The notes under the pieces: generated by a model | Seen by the model: only the letters and a program-made list of their open reading frames with translations | Databases searched by the model: none | What the model was told of the DNA's origin: nothing | Assembly (NCBI RefSeq): GCF_900156155.1 | Contig: NZ_FTMD01000002.1 | Coordinates: forward strand, 309,152-373,151 | Reading direction: 5' to 3' | Length of the DNA: 64,000 bases | Source: Aromatoleum tolulyticum | GTDB taxonomy: Bacteria > Pseudomonadota > Gammaproteobacteria > Burkholderiales > Rhodocyclaceae | Made by a program: the position numbers and the translations under genes | In this document: positions 25,887-35,558 of the stretch, in pieces | Layout: the number at the start of each line of letters is the position of its first letter | Position numbering within the stretch: the first letter of the stretch is position 1

Positions 25887-27409
25887 GTGATCGCTTCCAC
25901 CCACTGCGCCGGCTTGTCGCGGGCCTCGCGTTCGCGCTGTGCGGCGTTGTCCCGGCGGTTGCCGCGCCGGTGTGCGTAGACCCGGGCGGCATCGGTGGTA
26001 CCGGCGCCCCCCGGCGCGAAGGCGGAATCGGCGGCACGGGGTCGCCGGCGTCCGGCATCGGCGGTACCGGCGCACCTGCCGCATCGGGCATCGGCGGCAC
26101 CGGAGCGCCGGTGGCGTCGGGAATCGGAGGCACGGGCGCGCCGCTCGCGCAGGGCGGGATCGGCGGCACCGGAGCCCCCGCCCGCGAAGGCGGAACCGGC
26201 GGCACGGGCATCGTCGGCACGATCACCGGCTTCGCATCGATTTGCGTGAACGGGGTGGAGGTGCATTACGACGAGGCCGTTCCGGTGTCCGAAAACGGTA
26301 TCGGCGGCACCGTGTCGCGCCTTGCCGTGGGACAGGTCGTCGCGGTGGAGGCCGGCACTTCGCCGCGGGGACTGGAAGCACGCAGCATCGCGATCGTCCA
26401 CGCCTACGAGGGTCCCGTGACCGCAGCACGCAAGGGCTCCGCGCCGCTGCGCGTGATGGGTCAGGCGGTGCAGCTGGCGTCAGGAGCGAAGGTCGACGCA
26501 GGCCTGCGCGCCGGCGAGATGGTGCGGGTGAGCGGATTCCGCAATGCGTCCGGCGAGGTGCTCGCAACCCGCGTCGAGCGGGCACCGCAGTTGCGCGAGG
26601 CGAGCGCGGTCGGAACGCGCGGCGGCGACGGCACGCTGCACGGACTGGCGCTGAGCGGCGACGCCCGGGGCAATGCGGAGTCGCTGGTACGCGGCACATG
26701 GACGGGACGTGCGCTGGCGGTGACGCAGACGAGCGCGAATCCGACGATTCCCTTCGCCGGGCGCGTGCGCGACGCTATCGTCGAAGGCCTGGTGCTCGAG
26801 CGCGCCGACAACCGGATGGATATCAGCGGTTTCGAAGTGGAACTGGCGGAAGGCACCAAATTCGCGGACAGCGCGGCAGGCACGCTCGACAAGGACACGC
26901 GTGTCCGGGTGCAAGGCACGTTCACCGGCGAACGCAAGGTCAAGGCCACCCGCATCGAGGTCGTGCGCGACGGCTTCGGGGCCGGCGAGGCCCGCGAGAG
27001 CTCCCGGTCCGGAAGGAAATCCGGCACCGGCGAGAACGGCAAGGACCACGGCTCGGGCAAGACGCGGACGGAGATCGACGACAAGCGGATACGCATCGAG
27101 ACCGAAAGCGCATCGGGACGCGAACGCATCGAGCGCGAGCTGTCCCCCTCCGGCGAGGTCGAACGCGAGCGGATCGAACGCACGGAGGTGAGCCCGAGCG
27201 GCGACCTGCTGTTGCGCGAACGCATCGAGACACGCACTTCGGGCGACCGCGTCGAGACCCGCCAGCGCATCGAGCGCTTCGACGGCAGCGGCCGGATCGA
27301 GCGCATCGAACGCACCGAACGTATCGACCGGCCGGAACGCATCGAGCGCGTGGAGCGGCCGGAGAAGCTGGAACGGCCGGAACGCATCGAACGCCCCGAA
27401 CACGACTGA
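25883..27409 (+). CDS. Secreted DUF5666-type protein with GIGGTG repeats and Glu/Arg tail
   Basis: A 508-aa exported protein. Residues 1-27 form a signal peptide (LVAGLAFALCGVVPAVAAP). Residues about 33-112 carry around eight GIGGTG(A/S)P-type repeats. Residues about 112-375 hold three DUF5666-like modules, each a short beta-barrel-like unit (GTITGFASICVNGVEVHYD ... VGQVVAVEAG; RVMGQAVQLASGAKVD ... GEMVRVSGF; RVRDAIVEGLVLERADNRMD ... RVRVQGTF). From about 385 onward the chain is very polar and ends in ER-repeat segments (RIERIERTERIDRPERIER in part) like those of the 24353 product. Two mature-region Cys (CVDPGG, ICVNGV) may pair. Function unknown; a periplasmic or surface role is inferred. 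Confidence 0.8.
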   Translation: MSDRFHPLRRLVAGLAFALCGVVPAVAAPVCVDPGGIGGTGAPRREGGIGGTGSPASGIGGTGAPAASGIGGTGAPVASGIGGTGAPLAQGGIGGTGAPAREGGTGGTGIVGTITGFASICVNGVEVHYDEAVPVSENGIGGTVSRLAVGQVVAVEAGTSPRGLEARSIAIVHAYEGPVTAARKGSAPLRVMGQAVQLASGAKVDAGLRAGEMVRVSGFRNASGEVLATRVERAPQLREASAVGTRGGDGTLHGLALSGDARGNAESLVRGTWTGRALAVTQTSANPTIPFAGRVRDAIVEGLVLERADNRMDISGFEVELAEGTKFADSAAGTLDKDTRVRVQGTFTGERKVKATRIEVVRDGFGAGEARESSRSGRKSGTGENGKDHGSGKTRTEIDDKRIRIETESASGRERIERELSPSGEVERERIERTEVSPSGDLLLRERIETRTSGDRVETRQRIERFDGSGRIERIERTERIDRPERIERVERPEKLERPERIERPEHD

Positions 27410-27451
27410 AGCACCACCGGGACAAGACACCCCAATGTTGAGGAGAGCCGA

Positions 27452-28204
27452 ATGAAACACAAGCGCATCCTGCTGGCCCTGCTGCTGTCCGGCAGCGCAC
27501 TGGCCGCCGGCACGGACGCCGGTACCAACGAATTGAGCCTGACGACCGGGCTGGATTATTCGACCGGCGACTACGGCACGAACACGACCAGCGAAATGTG
27601 GTACGTGCCGATCGCGGCAAAGTACGAGACCGGCCGCATGACCTACAAGATGACCATTCCGTACCTGCGCGTGACGAACGCGGTGGTCAGCCCGGACGGC
27701 GATCCGATCCAGGGCATCGACTGCTCGGGCACCAAGACCGGGCTCGGTGACATCACGGCAAGCGCGGGCTACAACCTGCTCGACGGCAGTGCGAACGGCC
27801 TGCTGCTCGACGCGGTGGCGAAGGTGAAGTTGCCGACCGCGGAAAGCAAGTGCCTGGGCAACAACAAGACCGATTACGCGCTGCAGTTCGACGCTGCCAG
27901 GTCCTTCGGTGCCGTGACGGCGTTCGGCACCGCCGGCTGGAAGGACATGGGTGATTCGGACCTGCGCAATCCCTTCTATGCATCCCTCGGATTCGGCTTC
28001 AAGCTTGCCCCGGCGACCACCGTCGGCGCGGCCTATGACTGGCGCGCGCGGCTGCGATCGTCGAGCGACCCGATCCGCGAGGCCTCGCTGTTCCTGAGCC
28101 AGAAGCTGAGTGCCCAGTGGAAGCTGCAGGTGTATGGCGTGAAAGGATTTTCCGACAACAGCCCGGACTGGGGCGGCGGCATGATGGTCGGTTACACGTA
28201 CTGA
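27452..28204 (+). CDS. Outer-membrane beta-barrel-like protein (transporter/porin-like)
   Basis: A 250-aa protein with a short signal peptide (LLALLLSGSALAAGTD). The rest is a series of alternating amphipathic strands ending in the aromatic-terminal pattern GGGMMVGYTY, typical of outer-membrane barrels. The internal layout (LSLTTGLDYSTGDYG, MWYVPIAAKYETGRMTYKM, TIPYLRV, GLGDITASAGYNL) resembles the phenol-degradation MetA/transporter-like barrel group. One Cys pair (DCSG, SKCLG) is visible. It begins 42 bp after the DUF5666-type gene with a GAGGAG ribosome site and is followed by a very strong terminator, so it closes the four-gene cluster. Its cargo is unknown. Confidence 0.75.
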   Translation: MKHKRILLALLLSGSALAAGTDAGTNELSLTTGLDYSTGDYGTNTTSEMWYVPIAAKYETGRMTYKMTIPYLRVTNAVVSPDGDPIQGIDCSGTKTGLGDITASAGYNLLDGSANGLLLDAVAKVKLPTAESKCLGNNKTDYALQFDAARSFGAVTAFGTAGWKDMGDSDLRNPFYASLGFGFKLAPATTVGAAYDWRARLRSSSDPIREASLFLSQKLSAQWKLQVYGVKGFSDNSPDWGGGMMVGYTY

Positions 28205-28230
28205 TCGTTTTCCGGTTTGCGCCGGTCCGA

Positions 28231-28282
28231 CGGGGCCGGGCTCGCGGGTGGAGGCAATCCTCCCGCGAGCCCGGCCCCGTTT
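28231..28282 (+). terminator. Strong intrinsic terminator closing the DUF6502/DUF5666 cluster
   Basis: An 18-bp perfect stem (28231-28248 with 28262-28279) around a 13-nt loop, followed by TTTT on the plus strand. Confidence 0.92.
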
Positions 28283-28320
28283 TCCATCTTCGAGACGATC
28301 AATGCGCTGAATTCCCGAAA

Positions 28321-28334
28321 TTGATTCAAATCAT
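28321..28334. promoter_or_regulatory. FNR/DNR-type box upstream of norC
   Basis: TTGATTCAAATCAT matches the TTGAT-N4-ATCAA consensus at 9 of 10 defined bases. It is 93 bp upstream of the norC ATG, and the cluster ends in a Crp/Fnr-type regulator, so nitric oxide or oxygen control of norCB is likely. Confidence 0.7.
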
Positions 28335-28426
28335 GGAGCGACGGGGCCTCGCTGCCGAGAATGCGTGCAACCTTCGGGTTATTTCTCAATCACTCGGATG
28401 CATGACAAAACAATGAGGGACAAACC

Positions 28427-30272
<1,846 letters not shown>

Positions 30273-30318
30273 TGGATCTCCCGCTTCCGGCCCTCCGCGG
30301 GGCACGTGAAGCGGTTGC

Positions 30319-30345
30319 GGGGCGGCTTCGGCCGCCCCTTTTTTT
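30319..30345 (+). terminator. Intrinsic terminator after norB
   Basis: GGGGCGGC-TTCG-GCCGCCCC followed by seven T on the plus strand. It separates norCB from the norEFQ...D unit. Confidence 0.92.
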
Positions 30346-30400
30346 ATCTGCGGGGCACTGGGGCATATTCCCCGTCTATTTGTTTCACCAAATCCGTGAG

Positions 30401-30414
30401 TTAACCAGAATCAA
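30401..30414. promoter_or_regulatory. Weak FNR/DNR-like box upstream of norE
   Basis: TTAACCAGAATCAA keeps one perfect half-site (ATCAA) and a degenerate other half. It lies 36 bp before the norE ATG and after the norB terminator, where a second nor promoter is expected. Confidence 0.35.
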
Positions 30415-30449
30415 GGTCCGGCGCTCCTCCCCTTCGTAGACTGGGACAC

Positions 30450-31070
30450 ATGAATACATGCGCCCAAACACTCGTGAGCCCGCCTGCCCTGCCGGCCGTC
30501 GCTTCCGACAGCCCCGCCCGGCGCCTGCCCGGCGACCTGGCGATCTGGTTCTTCATCCTCGCCGAACTGCTCGCCTTCGGCGCCTTCTTCATCGCCTACG
30601 CTTTCGCGCGTGCGAACAACGTCGAACTGTTCAACGAGCAGCAGCTGGCGCTGGACCGCAATGCCGGGGCGCTCAACACCATCCTGCTGCTGACCTCGAG
30701 CTACTTCGTGGTGCGTGCGGTGCAGGCGGCCGAAGCCGGCCAGGGGCGTCGCGCAGCGACCTGGATCGCCGGCGGCTTCGCGTGCGGCGCGGGCTTCATC
30801 GTCGTGAAGCTGTTCGAATACACGGCAAAGTTCGCGGCGGGGGTGAGCCTGTCTTCGAGCACCTTCCACATGTTCTATCTGGTGCTGACCTTCTTCCACT
30901 TCATGCACGTGATCCTGGGACTCGTGATCCTCGCCGCGCTGTGGAACGGGGCGCGCAAGGGGCGCTACAGCCCGGGCAACATGAACGGGATCGAGACCGG
31001 TGCGGCGTACTGGCACATGGTTGATCTGGTGTGGCTGATCCTGTTCCCGCTGGTCTATGTAATGCGTTGA
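30450..31070 (+). CDS. norE: NorE-like cytochrome oxidase subunit III family protein
   Basis: A 206-aa membrane protein with about five helices, homologous to subunit III of heme-copper oxidases: LPGDLAIWFFILAELLAFGAFF, LLLTSSYFVVRAV, FHMFYLVLTFFHFMHVILGL and GAAYWHMVDLVWLILFPLVYV. NorE is an accessory protein that supports full NO reductase activity in denitrifiers. It begins a new transcription unit after the norB terminator and is followed 14 bp later by norF. Confidence 0.9.
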   Translation: MNTCAQTLVSPPALPAVASDSPARRLPGDLAIWFFILAELLAFGAFFIAYAFARANNVELFNEQQLALDRNAGALNTILLLTSSYFVVRAVQAAEAGQGRRAATWIAGGFACGAGFIVVKLFEYTAKFAAGVSLSSSTFHMFYLVLTFFHFMHVILGLVILAALWNGARKGRYSPGNMNGIETGAAYWHMVDLVWLILFPLVYVMR

Positions 31071-31084
31071 GGGGTGTGAAAACC

Positions 31085-31396
31085 ATGCAAACCCAAGGAT
31101 CCTCCGCCCGCGCCCTGCCCCACTCCGATCACGGCACGCCGCTGCGCGCCACGGTGATCTGGGTCGTGCTGATCGCGGCGACCATCGTGACCTGGAGCGT
31201 CGGCGAGAGCGGCGCGACCGGCCCCGCGATCGTCGGCCTGCTGTTTTCGATCGCGTTCGGCAAGGGCGCCCTGATCATCCTCGACTACATGGCGCTTCGC
31301 CGCGCCCCGCTGATGTGGCCGATGCTCGCGCTCGGGTGGATGACGCTCGTCTGCGCCCTGATCGGCATTGCCTACTGGAAAGGACTCGCCGCATGA
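31085..31396 (+). CDS. norF: NorF-like small membrane protein (cytochrome oxidase subunit IV family)
   Basis: A 103-aa protein with about three membrane segments (ATVIWVVLIAATIVTWSV, AIVGLLFSIAFGKGALIIL, MLALGWMTLVCALIGIAYW). The GKGALIILDYMALRRAP block is characteristic of NorF. ATG 31085 gives the usual start. The frame upstream overlaps norE and is rejected. Its stop overlaps the norQ start as ATGA. Confidence 0.88.
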   Translation: MQTQGSSARALPHSDHGTPLRATVIWVVLIAATIVTWSVGESGATGPAIVGLLFSIAFGKGALIILDYMALRRAPLMWPMLALGWMTLVCALIGIAYWKGLAA

Positions 31397-32193
31397 TGCT
31401 CGACACGCCCCACCTCGACGTTCCCTTCTACCAGCCCGCAGGCGACGAAATCGACGTCTTCGAGCATGCGTGGAAGAACCGCCTGCCGCTGCTCATCAAG
31501 GGCCCGACAGGATGCGGCAAGACGCGCTTCGTCGCGCACATGGCGGCGCGCCTCGGTCTGCCGCTGTATACCGTGGCCTGCCACGACGACCTGACCGCCG
31601 CAGATCTCGTCGGCCGCCACCTGATCGGCGACGGCCAGACGGTGTGGTGCGATGGCCCCTTGACCCGTGCGGTGCGCGAGGGCGGCATCTGCTACCTCGA
31701 CGAGGTCGTCGAGGCGCGCAAGGACACCACGGTCGTGCTGCACCCGCTCGCCGACGACCGCCGCATCCTGCCGATCGACCGTACCGGCGAGCTGCTCGCC
31801 GCACCGCCGTCCTTCATGCTGGTGGTGTCGTACAACCCCGGCTACCAGAACCTGCTGAAGGGCATGAAGCCGTCGACGCGGCAGCGCTTCGTGAGCCTGC
31901 GCTTCGACTTCCCCGCCACCGAGCGCGAGGAGGCGATCCTGATCGGCGAGTCGCGCTGCGCACCGGATCTGGCGAAGCGCCTGGTGTCGATCGCGCATGC
32001 GCTGCGCACGCTGAAGGACCAGGATCTCGAGGAAGCCGCGAGCACGCGCCTGTTGGTGTACGCGGCGCTGCTGGTACGCGACGGCATGGACCCGGTGACG
32101 GCGTGCCGCGCAGCGATCGTCGAGAGCCTGACGGACGACCCCGAAATCGCCGATGCGCTGATGGAGGTGGTGTCGGCCACCTTCGGGCGCTGA
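31393..32193 (+). CDS. norQ: NorQ AAA+ ATPase
   Basis: A 266-aa MoxR-type AAA+ ATPase that works with NorD to insert the non-heme iron FeB into NorB. Walker A GPTGCGKTR is at about 37-45, Walker B GICYLDEVVEA and sensor 1 LVVSYNPGYQN. The family-typical SLRFDFPATEREEAIL block is present. The first of two adjacent ATGs (31393) overlaps the norF stop. Here norQ is separated from norD by two extra membrane-protein genes. Confidence 0.94.
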   Translation: MMLDTPHLDVPFYQPAGDEIDVFEHAWKNRLPLLIKGPTGCGKTRFVAHMAARLGLPLYTVACHDDLTAADLVGRHLIGDGQTVWCDGPLTRAVREGGICYLDEVVEARKDTTVVLHPLADDRRILPIDRTGELLAAPPSFMLVVSYNPGYQNLLKGMKPSTRQRFVSLRFDFPATEREEAILIGESRCAPDLAKRLVSIAHALRTLKDQDLEEAASTRLLVYAALLVRDGMDPVTACRAAIVESLTDDPEIADALMEVVSATFGR

Positions 32194-32223
32194 CACCGTC
32201 CCCGGGTCAATCGGCCTATATCC

Positions 32224-32631
32224 ATGTCCGCCCAGGAACCCGATCTCCTCAAGGAGCCGATGCCCGGCCCCCGCCTTGCGATCCTCGCCGAGGCGCTTTT
32301 CCTTGCGAACCTGCTGATCGCGCCCGGGCTGGCCTTCCTCGCGTTGCTGGTACTGTGGCGCCGTCACCGCGACAGCGCGCCGCTGGTCGTGCGCAACCAT
32401 CTGCGCCAGACCGTGGTCGCGAGCATTTACGGCGGCGCGATGCTGGTCGGGGTCAGCATCGGGATCTTCCTGCTCGGGGGATTGGACGATCCATGGTCGT
32501 GGGTACTCGGGATCCTCTACTTCGTTTCCTTTCACGCCACGCTGGTGATCTTCGGCGTCGTCGGACTGAATCACGCGATTCTCGGCCGCAGCTGGCAGTA
32601 CCCCTTCATCGGCCCGGATCTCTACGAGTAA
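32224..32631 (+). CDS. Membrane protein of unknown function within the nor cluster
   Basis: A 135-aa protein with about three hydrophobic segments (ILAEALFLANLLIAPGLAFLALLVLW, TVVASIYGGAMLVGVSIGIFLL, VLGILYFVSFHATLVIFGVVGL, each longer than one helix turn). It carries a conserved-looking NHLRQT motif in a loop. Its small helical-bundle layout resembles DUF4870-like proteins, but this is not firm. It lies 30 bp after norQ and 4 bp before the 4Fe-4S protein, so it belongs to the operon. An accessory role in NO reductase assembly or electron supply is inference. Confidence 0.75.
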   Translation: MSAQEPDLLKEPMPGPRLAILAEALFLANLLIAPGLAFLALLVLWRRHRDSAPLVVRNHLRQTVVASIYGGAMLVGVSIGIFLLGGLDDPWSWVLGILYFVSFHATLVIFGVVGLNHAILGRSWQYPFIGPDLYE

Positions 32632-32635
32632 GTCC

Positions 32636-33676
32636 ATGAACGCCCCGTTCCCGTCTCCGCTGTCCGCGAATCCCGACCTCGAGGCGAAACCCGCCCGGCG
32701 CGTGATTCCCATCGCGACCGCGAAGCCGATGGGCCACAACCGTACGCAAAAGAAGCGTATCGCCTTCCAGCTTGCCTTCTTCACGCTGTTCATCCTCGCG
32801 CCGGTGTTCGACATCCTCCGCTACGACCTCGACGCGGGCCACGCATGGCTGCTCGGCATGGAATGGCGGCTGGGGATGGACGATTTCGTCGCCGGACGCA
32901 TCGGCGCGCTCGAAGCGGGCGCGAACGTGATGTTGCGGCTGTTCGTCCCCATCCTCGTCGGCGCGGCGGCCTTCCTGTGGGTGTCTTGGAAGTGGGGGCG
33001 CCTGTACTGCGGCTGGCTGTGCCCGCACTTCTCGGTCGTCGAAACGATCAACAAGCTGATGCAGAAGGCCTCGGGCAAGCCCAGCGTGTGGATCCGGGAA
33101 CCGCTGCCGCCGTGGAAGGCGGACGGCACGCCGTGGCGCGCGGACGCGCGCTGGTGGCTGATCGTCGTGCCGGCAGCGGCGTTCTTCGCCTTCCTGTGGG
33201 CAGTGGTGTTTCTCACCTATCTGCTGCCGCCCGCGGAGGTGTACGGCAATCTCGTCGGCGGCACGCTCACGCGCAACCAGACGATCTTCCTCACCGCGGC
33301 GACGTGCGCGCTGTCGGTTGAATTCCTTTTCGCGCGCCATCTCTTCTGCCGCTACGCCTGCGCCGTCGGCCTGTTCCAGAGCCTGGCGTGGATGAGCAAC
33401 CGCAACGCGATGGTCGTCGGCTTCCAGCGCAAGCGCGCCGCCGACTGCGCGAACTGCCTGCCGGACCGCCAGTCGGCGTGCGACGCCGTGTGCCCGATGC
33501 GGCTCACGCCGCGCAACATCAAGCGACTGATGTTCACCTGCACGCAATGCGCGCAGTGCGTCGAGGCCTGCGAACAGAGCCAGCGCGCCAACCCGCAGGG
33601 TCCGCTGCTGCAGTGGGTGAGCAACGAGGCCGCACGCCAGAACGAGGCCGGATTCCGCTCCGGCAAGGAACGCTAG
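32636..33676 (+). CDS. Membrane-bound 4Fe-4S protein (NapH/NosR/CcoG-like)
   Basis: A 346-aa polytopic iron-sulfur protein. About four to five membrane helices occupy residues 40-235, with cysteine motifs at their ends: CGWLCPH and CRYACAVG, as in NapH, NosR and CcoG. The C-terminal domain has two 4Fe-4S motifs, CANCLPDRQSACDAVCP and CTQCAQCVEAC. It is suited to carry electrons from quinol or to act in metal-centre assembly. Its place between norQ and norD is shared with some betaproteobacterial nor clusters and suggests a role in NO reductase maturation, which is inference. Confidence 0.85.
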   Translation: MNAPFPSPLSANPDLEAKPARRVIPIATAKPMGHNRTQKKRIAFQLAFFTLFILAPVFDILRYDLDAGHAWLLGMEWRLGMDDFVAGRIGALEAGANVMLRLFVPILVGAAAFLWVSWKWGRLYCGWLCPHFSVVETINKLMQKASGKPSVWIREPLPPWKADGTPWRADARWWLIVVPAAAFFAFLWAVVFLTYLLPPAEVYGNLVGGTLTRNQTIFLTAATCALSVEFLFARHLFCRYACAVGLFQSLAWMSNRNAMVVGFQRKRAADCANCLPDRQSACDAVCPMRLTPRNIKRLMFTCTQCAQCVEACEQSQRANPQGPLLQWVSNEAARQNEAGFRSGKER

Positions 33677-33688
33677 CCAGGAAATGAC

Positions 33689-35554
33689 ATGGAAGAAGCC
33701 GTAGGCAAGATCTGGCACCGTCTGATCACCCGCGCCGCGGTCGGCAACCACCCCGACGCGGTCGTGCGGCTCAAGGACATCGAACGCACGGCGGGCGTGT
33801 TCTTCCGTGCGCTGGGAGGCGATCCGGGGCTGCGCGTGGCTGCGGCGACGAACGATGAGCACGGTGCGCGGCGCGGCCTGCTCGCCCGCATCGCCGGCGC
33901 CGGCGACCGGGCCGCACGCGCGCGCATGGATCCGTCGACGCTGCGGCTGCCGCCGGAGATCGACGCCTTCCCCGAGAAGTCGCTGAACCGCGATCTCTAC
34001 CTGTGGCTCGCGGCGCTCGCCGCCGCGCATGAGGGCCTCGAGGCTGAAGGCGAAGACGAAGCCGACCGGGACTTCCGCCGCAACCAGTTTGCGACCTGCG
34101 CCGCACTGCATGCCTGGCCGGGACTTGAGCCGCGCTATCGGCGGCTCGTCGAAGCCTATCTGCCCAAGCGCCCGAGCCCCGACAAGCTTCCGCCGCAGGA
34201 GGCCGAGCGCGAACGCGCGATCCGCCGCGCGCTCGAAGCGCCGGGAACGGTGTTCGCGCTGCCGGCGGTGCCGCAGGGCACGCCGCCCGCGCACCCCGTG
34301 CTGCTGTGGCTCACCGGCTCGCTCGCCCCGGCCGGCGGAGCGGCCCGCCGCGGCAGCGCCGATCCGGAGCAGACCGCCGACGGCGGCCCGCCCGCCTTCG
34401 AGGAGTCCGAGCGGCGCGCGCATCGCGCCGAGCAGGTCGACATGCCGAAGGAGAAGAACGGCCTGCTGCTGATGTTCCGCGCCGAAAGCCTGCTCGCGAT
34501 CGCGGAGTTCCTGCGCATCAATCGTCCGGCCGACGACGACCCCGACCCGAACGCCGCCGATGCGGCGCGCGACCTGGATCAACTTTCGCTCACGCAGGAC
34601 AAGGAGCGCGTCGCCTCCAAGGTGCGCTTCGACCTCGACCTGCCCTCCGCTGCCGAGGACGACGTCGTGCTCGGCGACGGCCTGCCGCTGCCGGAATGGG
34701 ACTACCGCAAGGGCGTGCTGCTCGAGGGCCACGTGCGCCTCGTCGAACTCGCCGCGCGCGACGCCCAGCCCTGCCCCCTGCCCGAGCATCTGCGCCGCAC
34801 GGCGAAGCGCCTGCACCAGCAGTTCGCGGCGCTGCAGCCCGGCCGGCGCTGGATCAAGGCGCAGGTGGACGGCTCCGAACTCGACGTCGACGCCATCGTG
34901 CGCGCGCAGACCGACCGCGCCGTCGGTCGCCACCCCTCGGACCAGCTCTGGCTGTCGCTGGAGAAGCGCGAACGCGACCTCGCCTGCATGGTGCTCGCCG
35001 ACCTCTCGCTGTCCACGGACAGCTGGGTGTCGAGCGAGGCGCGCGTCATCGACGTGATCCGCGACGCGCTGCTGCTGTTCGGCGAGGCGTTGGGCGCGAC
35101 GGGGGACCGCTTCGCGATCGCCGGCTTCTCGTCGGTGAAGCGCAGCCAGGTGCGCTTCCATCGCCTGAAGGACTTCGGCGACCGCTTCGACGACCGCATC
35201 CGCGGCCGCATCACCGCGATCAAGCCGGGCTACTACACGCGCCTGGGCGCTGCAATCCGCCGCGCGAGCGCCCTCCTCGCCGACGAGCCGGCCGCGCGCC
35301 GCATCCTCCTGATCCTCTCGGACGGCAAGCCCAACGACCTCGATCTCTACGAAGGCCGCTACGGCATCGAGGACACACGCGTCGCGATCGCCGAGGCACG
35401 CAAGCAGGGCCTCGTGCCGTTCTGCGTGACGATCGACCGCGAGGGCGCCGGCTACCTGCCCCATCTCTTCGGCCCGGCCGGTTTCGCGGTGATCCGCAAA
35501 CCGGAGGAACTTCCCGCGCGCCTGCCGATGTTCTATGCGCAACTGACTCGGTGA
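33689..35554 (+). CDS. norD: NorD, von Willebrand A domain protein
   Basis: A 621-aa cytosolic partner of NorQ. The C-terminal ~190 residues form a VWA domain with an intact MIDAS motif (LADLSLSTDS, D-x-S-x-S) and the later GAAIRRASA and ILILSDGKPNDLD blocks. The N-terminal 400 residues are a poorly conserved helical region with an acidic stretch near 280 (ADDDPDPNAADAARD). NorD and NorQ form the chaperone that loads FeB. It begins 12 bp after the 4Fe-4S gene and ends 4 bp before dnr. Confidence 0.93.
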   Translation: MEEAVGKIWHRLITRAAVGNHPDAVVRLKDIERTAGVFFRALGGDPGLRVAAATNDEHGARRGLLARIAGAGDRAARARMDPSTLRLPPEIDAFPEKSLNRDLYLWLAALAAAHEGLEAEGEDEADRDFRRNQFATCAALHAWPGLEPRYRRLVEAYLPKRPSPDKLPPQEAERERAIRRALEAPGTVFALPAVPQGTPPAHPVLLWLTGSLAPAGGAARRGSADPEQTADGGPPAFEESERRAHRAEQVDMPKEKNGLLLMFRAESLLAIAEFLRINRPADDDPDPNAADAARDLDQLSLTQDKERVASKVRFDLDLPSAAEDDVVLGDGLPLPEWDYRKGVLLEGHVRLVELAARDAQPCPLPEHLRRTAKRLHQQFAALQPGRRWIKAQVDGSELDVDAIVRAQTDRAVGRHPSDQLWLSLEKRERDLACMVLADLSLSTDSWVSSEARVIDVIRDALLLFGEALGATGDRFAIAGFSSVKRSQVRFHRLKDFGDRFDDRIRGRITAIKPGYYTRLGAAIRRASALLADEPAARRILLILSDGKPNDLDLYEGRYGIEDTRVAIAEARKQGLVPFCVTIDREGAGYLPHLFGPAGFAVIRKPEELPARLPMFYAQLTR

Positions 35555-35558
35555 TGCG

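Noticed and set aside
25979-26215. Possible CRISPR or mini-satellite DNA array
   Set aside because: The units are short, in frame, vary in codons and encode a GIGGTG peptide repeat inside a secreted protein. No spacers of uniform length.
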